From: Homarus americanus
Taxonomy: Eukaryota; Arthropoda; Malacostraca; Decapoda; Nephropidae
NCBI RefSeq assembly: GCF_018991925.1
Contig: NW_024722158.1
Location: forward strand, 5,360,778-5,424,777
Length of the DNA: 64,000 nt
Reading direction: 5' to 3'
In this document: piece by piece, positions 60,057 to 64,000 of the stretch
Layout of the letters: every line of letters begins with the position of its first letter
How positions within the stretch are numbered: position 1 is the first letter of the stretch
Notes under the pieces: generated by a model
What the model was told of the DNA's origin: nothing
Seen by the model: the letters and a program-made list of their open reading frames with translations, nothing else
Databases searched by the model: none
Program-made: the position numbers and the translations under genes

Positions 60057-60744
60057 TTAGCTCAATATTCCTACTTAGCATGTATTCAATTCTACGAATT
60101 AACCCCTATTAATAGATCTAATAGTAAATACATATATAATCTAAATCGATATACATAAAATGTTTCATAGCATTACGTAAAGTAGCCTCATGTATCCACT
60201 CAGTTCCCGCCTAAAAATCAGGAGAGCTTCCTTCCACAATAAAACTTAGTTAAAGACACTACGGAATACCTCGTGGAGTTAACAAAGTTACATTTGTATA
60301 TATTTAATACAATATATAATCGTATGATACTAATATTAGTTATGACCATCATTATCAATGTTTGAAACTTTGTGCCGAACTTCGGTTGGGTTTAGGAGAT
60401 ACAGGAGTTGTAATGACACTAAATTGACCGTAAAATAAAGGTCACTGCCTCTCTGACCTAGTAGAGAGACACCATTGGAGGTCACAGTCAAGATGAACCT
60501 AAATTGGAGGTCACAACTTGGCATACCTAACAAGCCGAGGGTGAGGGTCAACATCCCCTATGAGAGAAGAGAGACAGGCAGACAAGAGAGACGGGCGTGA
60601 AAGGCAATCAAGGTAGGGGGGTCACAGGATCATAGGGCGTGATGCCCACTGTTGGATGCTGCTCCGGTGACGATAAAACTCGTCAGAATGTCTATCACCG
60701 GGCGACCTGGAGCGGAGCAGATCAGCCCTCGAAACATTCTGGGG
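60057..60744. other. 3' flank / 3' UTR of the PDE9 gene
   Basis: The segment from about 60380 to 60744 has mixed composition, compatible with the PDE9 3' UTR. No canonical polyadenylation signal could be fixed. Confidence 0.4.
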
Positions 60745-63700
60745 CTAGGCGAGGGACTTGCTTTGTGCCAACCTGCGCATATCTTCCTCCGCCTCCTTCA
60801 GCTGTTCGTAGTGTTCTCGGGCATGTCGGAGCGGCACTACCAACACCTCCTCCGCCTGTACAACAACAAAAACAATATTATAGTACTCAACAACACAACA
60901 ATATCATTATAGTACTCAACAACACAATATCATTATAGTACTCAACAACAACACAAAAATATCATTATAGTATACTCAGCAAGACACATTGTAGTATTAA
61001 CATTGATAATTCCCTTGAGAGTCAGATTCCTGGTAACTCACCTGGGGGAAGAGCTGGCTGATGCTCTCAAACAGTGGGATGAGGACGAACTTGATGAAGC
61101 CTATCTGAGCTGAGGCCTTGGTCACCTTGTCTCTGTCCATGAAGGGCGCTACTGGTAACCCCTCCTGCTTCTCCGTCTCCGCCTGCGACAGGAGGACCAC
61201 CAGTTAGACAGGGAGAGACCGTTAGACAACAAATTAGACAGGGAACCCAGGACACATAAACAGTTATAGACAGGGACTTCAAAAGACACAAACAGAAGGA
61301 ATAAGTTCAAGACGGTATTTAGACAGGTAAACTTAGAAAGATAATCGTTACTGAAAGATAAGACAGACACAAGGGATACATTTTTTAAACTGGGAGATGT
61401 GTATAGACTGGTGACATAGGTGTGGAAGGGAGAGAAGTGAGAAAGACAATCACACACACCTGGTTGAAATACTCCTCCAGAAGGCAGTCAACCCAAGGCT
61501 CTGCAACTTTTGATGGCCTCACCTCGTTGGAGATATCACAAGCCTGCAACAGAAATTACACACCTATAACATCATTCACAAACCTGCATCGAAATATATA
61601 AAAATAGGAAACTGTTAATGATATTGTAGCGTAGTGTATGTACAGTCTTAATTGGGGGAGAATTTCCTGTTAGTTTTATTGTCTGCAGTTTTTTTTCGTG
61701 TTTATTATTTACTTAATACAATTTACAAAGCAAAAGTTGTAAGACCTAACAGTTTCATCATCAAGGTCATTTCTTGTACAGTATTATTGTTTTGGTTTGG
61801 TACGGAAGAAATTCCGTATACGCGCTTGATCTTCGCGGAACGCCTACATCACCAACAGCGGAACATAAGAATAGGTTGCTGTGTCGAGTCTGAACTGGTG
61901 ACGTCATATCAGAGGGTGGAGCGTCAGCGGTAATACTCATGTTTTATTGGCTGAAGTGTTTGTTTATTTATATCATCGGAAACCAATCATTGTTCAGTTA
62001 AAGAACGTTTAGTACTCGTGACTACATATTATTGAATAGATTTCATTCATTCTTAATTTCAGAAAATAATGATCGATTATTATGTTGTAAAAACTTTGTA
62101 GCGAGAAAAGTAGAAGTGAAAGTGATGAGATTAACGTTTCATAAAAGTTATCTGTGTAAACGTTGCTGTAATTCGTCTGTTTTCTATGCAATGTTTATTT
62201 GTATATTGTGTGTGTATCTACGTGCAAAATTAATAAAAAATAAGCAAACACTCACTCACATCCTTAATTCACTGCACTTAGGTAAAGTTCTAAAAATAAA
62301 AATAATAGAATTAATAAAAGTAAGAATAGTTTTAGCGAAGATTTCATACGTGAAAATCGAATCACATGACTTTACGCCAGGCTTGTAGGTTGATAGTCAG
62401 CCATTTAGTCTTTAAATTACAACACCTAATATTCACTTCGTTTTAATTTAAGCTTAGTAGGGATCTTTGTTGTCTCTTACCTTAATGAGGATCATCTTGA
62501 GTACATTAAGGTGGTCGTTGTTCTTGTAGTCAAACACCTCGAGTTTCTTCTTAAAGTCGTCGACGATATCTGAGTGACGGGCCATATCCGTAGCTAATAT
62601 CAAAATGATGATGTCCTGCAAGGGGATATAGGATTTGTGTACTTTTTGATGTCCTTTGGGGGAAAGCTGCGTGTGTCCTTATTTCATGTCCTATAAGGGA
62701 GGGTTGTGTCTTTATTTGATGTCCTATTGTACTGATTATAATCGTATATGTAATGATAAACACACACACACGCACACGCATTCTTATTACTTAATCCTAG
62801 CAAAGTATTAATGTACTGTATTGTATTCATTTTAAAGAGAACTCGGCATTCTCTCACTCTCTATCACTCTCTCTCGCTCTATCTTTATCTCTCACCGCCC
62901 TGATCTCCTTATACACTTGCTCGGGGACGCTGCTGAAGATGTTACACTCTGGGTTGGCCAAGACCCTGAAGCCTACAGCGCAGTGGTGATTCTCCAGGGG
63001 TGAGGCGTCATTGTACCTCACCGCCAGCTCTGTCCTCGCGTTGATCTGATACCTGAAGGAGTCGCAGAAGGGAAATAGTCTGTTTATTTACCTCTAATGG
63101 ACACTTACACGAAATCTGGAATGATATTCTTAAAGATGCTATTTTGGGGGGGGGGGTCATTTGAAGATTTGACACCCCAGTTTATTGATTTTCACCTGAA
63201 GATTAACCACCCTATCGTTACCTGGGGGTTAGGTTAGGGTAGTTTAAATTAGGTTAGTGTTAGGTTAGATTAGATTAAGGTAAGGTTAAGTTAGTGTTGA
63301 GGTGGTTAATTTCCAGGTGATCTTATCTTTATTTTATCATCAACAACACCAATACTCACAACACCCCAACACAACACAAGGAACAATAACCTACAACACA
63401 AATCTTCACAACACCAGTCTCCACAACACCTCATAACACCAATCACAATAACCTACAACACCTCATAACACCAATCACAATAACCTACAATACCCACCAG
63501 TTATTATACCCCGGGTGATCAAGGTCGTGACAAACACAGGCGGTGATGAGAACCCCTATGGCCTTCCTTGATAGTTTCTCCTGTAGGCGACACAGATGAA
63601 TGATGCCGTACATCATCTGGGTAACGCAGAAGCAGTGACGAAAGTTGTGGAAGGGATTGTTGCGATAATTCTCCTGTACACTCACCTGAAGGAGATATAG

Positions 63701-64000
63701 AAGTTGTTATTTATTGTTGGTGGGTGGAGGGAGAGGATGTGGGTGTGTGTGTTATATAAAAAATACTACAAACTACTTGAAGCATTTTTCACAATAAAAA
63801 AAAAAGACAGAGAGTGGGAGTGGTGTTGAGGAGAAATTAATAACACAAATCGAACGTGGAAGAATGACCTAGGATGGTGAGAGTTAGAACTAGGAGTGAG
63901 AGAAGTATATCAGAAGAGCTAGGAAGGTGAGAGAGAATGCACGTATACTTACTAGAAAGTTCCGTAGTGTGGGAGGGTTAATGCAGAACTCTTCCATCAG
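60745..64000 (-). CDS. PDE9A: PDE9-type high-affinity cGMP 3',5'-phosphodiesterase, catalytic domain (seven exons, 5' part outside window)
   Basis: Exons are 64000-63953 (open), 63685-63498, 63052-62896, 62615-62481, 61543-61460, 61182-61042 and 60855-60745, all GT-AG, giving 287 residues. The enzyme hydrolyses cGMP to GMP in the cytosol. Metal-site and catalytic motifs are present: [12 protein letters not shown] (general-acid His and first metal His), [10 protein letters not shown] (the PDE HDx2Hx4N signature), [22 protein letters not shown], and [10 protein letters not shown] (fourth metal ligand Asp). The purine-binding Gln is in [32 protein letters not shown] is nearly identical to PDE9 and differs from other PDE families. 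The C-terminus is a short charged helix ending AQSKSLA. Exons 2 and 3 join across a codon to give Trp in [14 protein letters not shown]. No regulatory domain is visible; the N-terminus lies beyond the right edge. Confidence 0.97.
60870..60985. repeat. Short tandem repeat in the last PDE9 intron
   Basis: Three to four units of ATTATAGTACTCAACAACAC at 27-32-bp spacing. Confidence 0.8.
63192..63320. repeat. Short MITE-like inverted repeat (family copy 2) in a PDE9 intron
   Basis: 129 bp with ends TCACCTGAAGATTAACCACC and GGTGGTTAATTTCCAGGTGA. The core is rich in TTAGG. A sister copy lies at 57698-57787. Confidence 0.7.

Overview
The window looks like nuclear DNA of an arthropod, most likely a decapod crustacean. 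Genes have short exons with GT-AG introns. There is a one-domain cuticular chitin-binding protein of the CPAP1 type. Short TTAGG/CCTAA runs, the arthropod telomere motif, are scattered throughout. Simple repeats and minisatellites are extremely abundant, as known from shrimp and crab genomes. The organism call is an inference; no species is claimed.

Four genes can be read with confidence. (1) COA6, a cytochrome c oxidase assembly factor, two coding exons on the minus strand at 8991-10031, complete at 89 aa. (2) A BTB-domain nuclear protein without a zinc finger, three coding exons on the minus strand at 33973-35997, complete at 370 aa. (3) A secreted CPAP1-like chitin-binding protein, three coding exons on the plus strand at 53786-55816, complete at 115 aa, with a recognisable promoter and untranslated first exon at about 51.96-52.30 kb. 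(4) The catalytic domain of a PDE9-type cGMP phosphodiesterase, seven exons on the minus strand at 60745-64000, running off the right edge. A weaker call is the last coding exon of a plus-strand gene at the left edge (2-127). The genes show no shared pathway; they are ordinary neighbours in a repeat-rich chromosome.

Layout: 0.1-8.9 kb is AT-rich noncoding DNA with a Tigger/pogo-like non-autonomous transposon and a SINE-like copy. 8.9-10.1 kb is COA6, with a decayed retropepsin fragment in its intron. 10.6-13.0 kb holds two related foldback elements with 9-bp target duplications. 15.6-16.4 kb holds a dead hAT-like transposase. 17.3-19.5 kb is minisatellites and TACAG repeats. 20.3-25.4 kb is a 468-bp satellite array that ends at an LTR-retrotransposon fragment (25.5-26.4 kb). 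26.4-33.9 kb is AT-rich noncoding DNA with minisatellites. 34-36 kb is the BTB gene, followed by a foldback element (37.6-38.3 kb). 39.5-40.0 kb is a CCAAT/GATAA module array. 40.2-51.8 kb is an almost uninterrupted field of simple repeats with long one-strand purine or pyrimidine tracts. 51.9-55.8 kb is the CPAP1-like gene, and 59.8-60.1 kb a LINE reverse-transcriptase tail. PDE9 fills the right end.

The most unusual signals are two promoter-like tandem arrays. One is five ~52-bp modules of ATTGG followed 15-16 bp later by a TGACGTCA (CRE) site, ending at the TATA box of the CPAP1-like gene. The other is a ~41-bp array of CCAAT followed 20-21 bp later by GATAA at 39.5-40.0 kb. The regular spacing in both suggests helically phased regulatory repeats.
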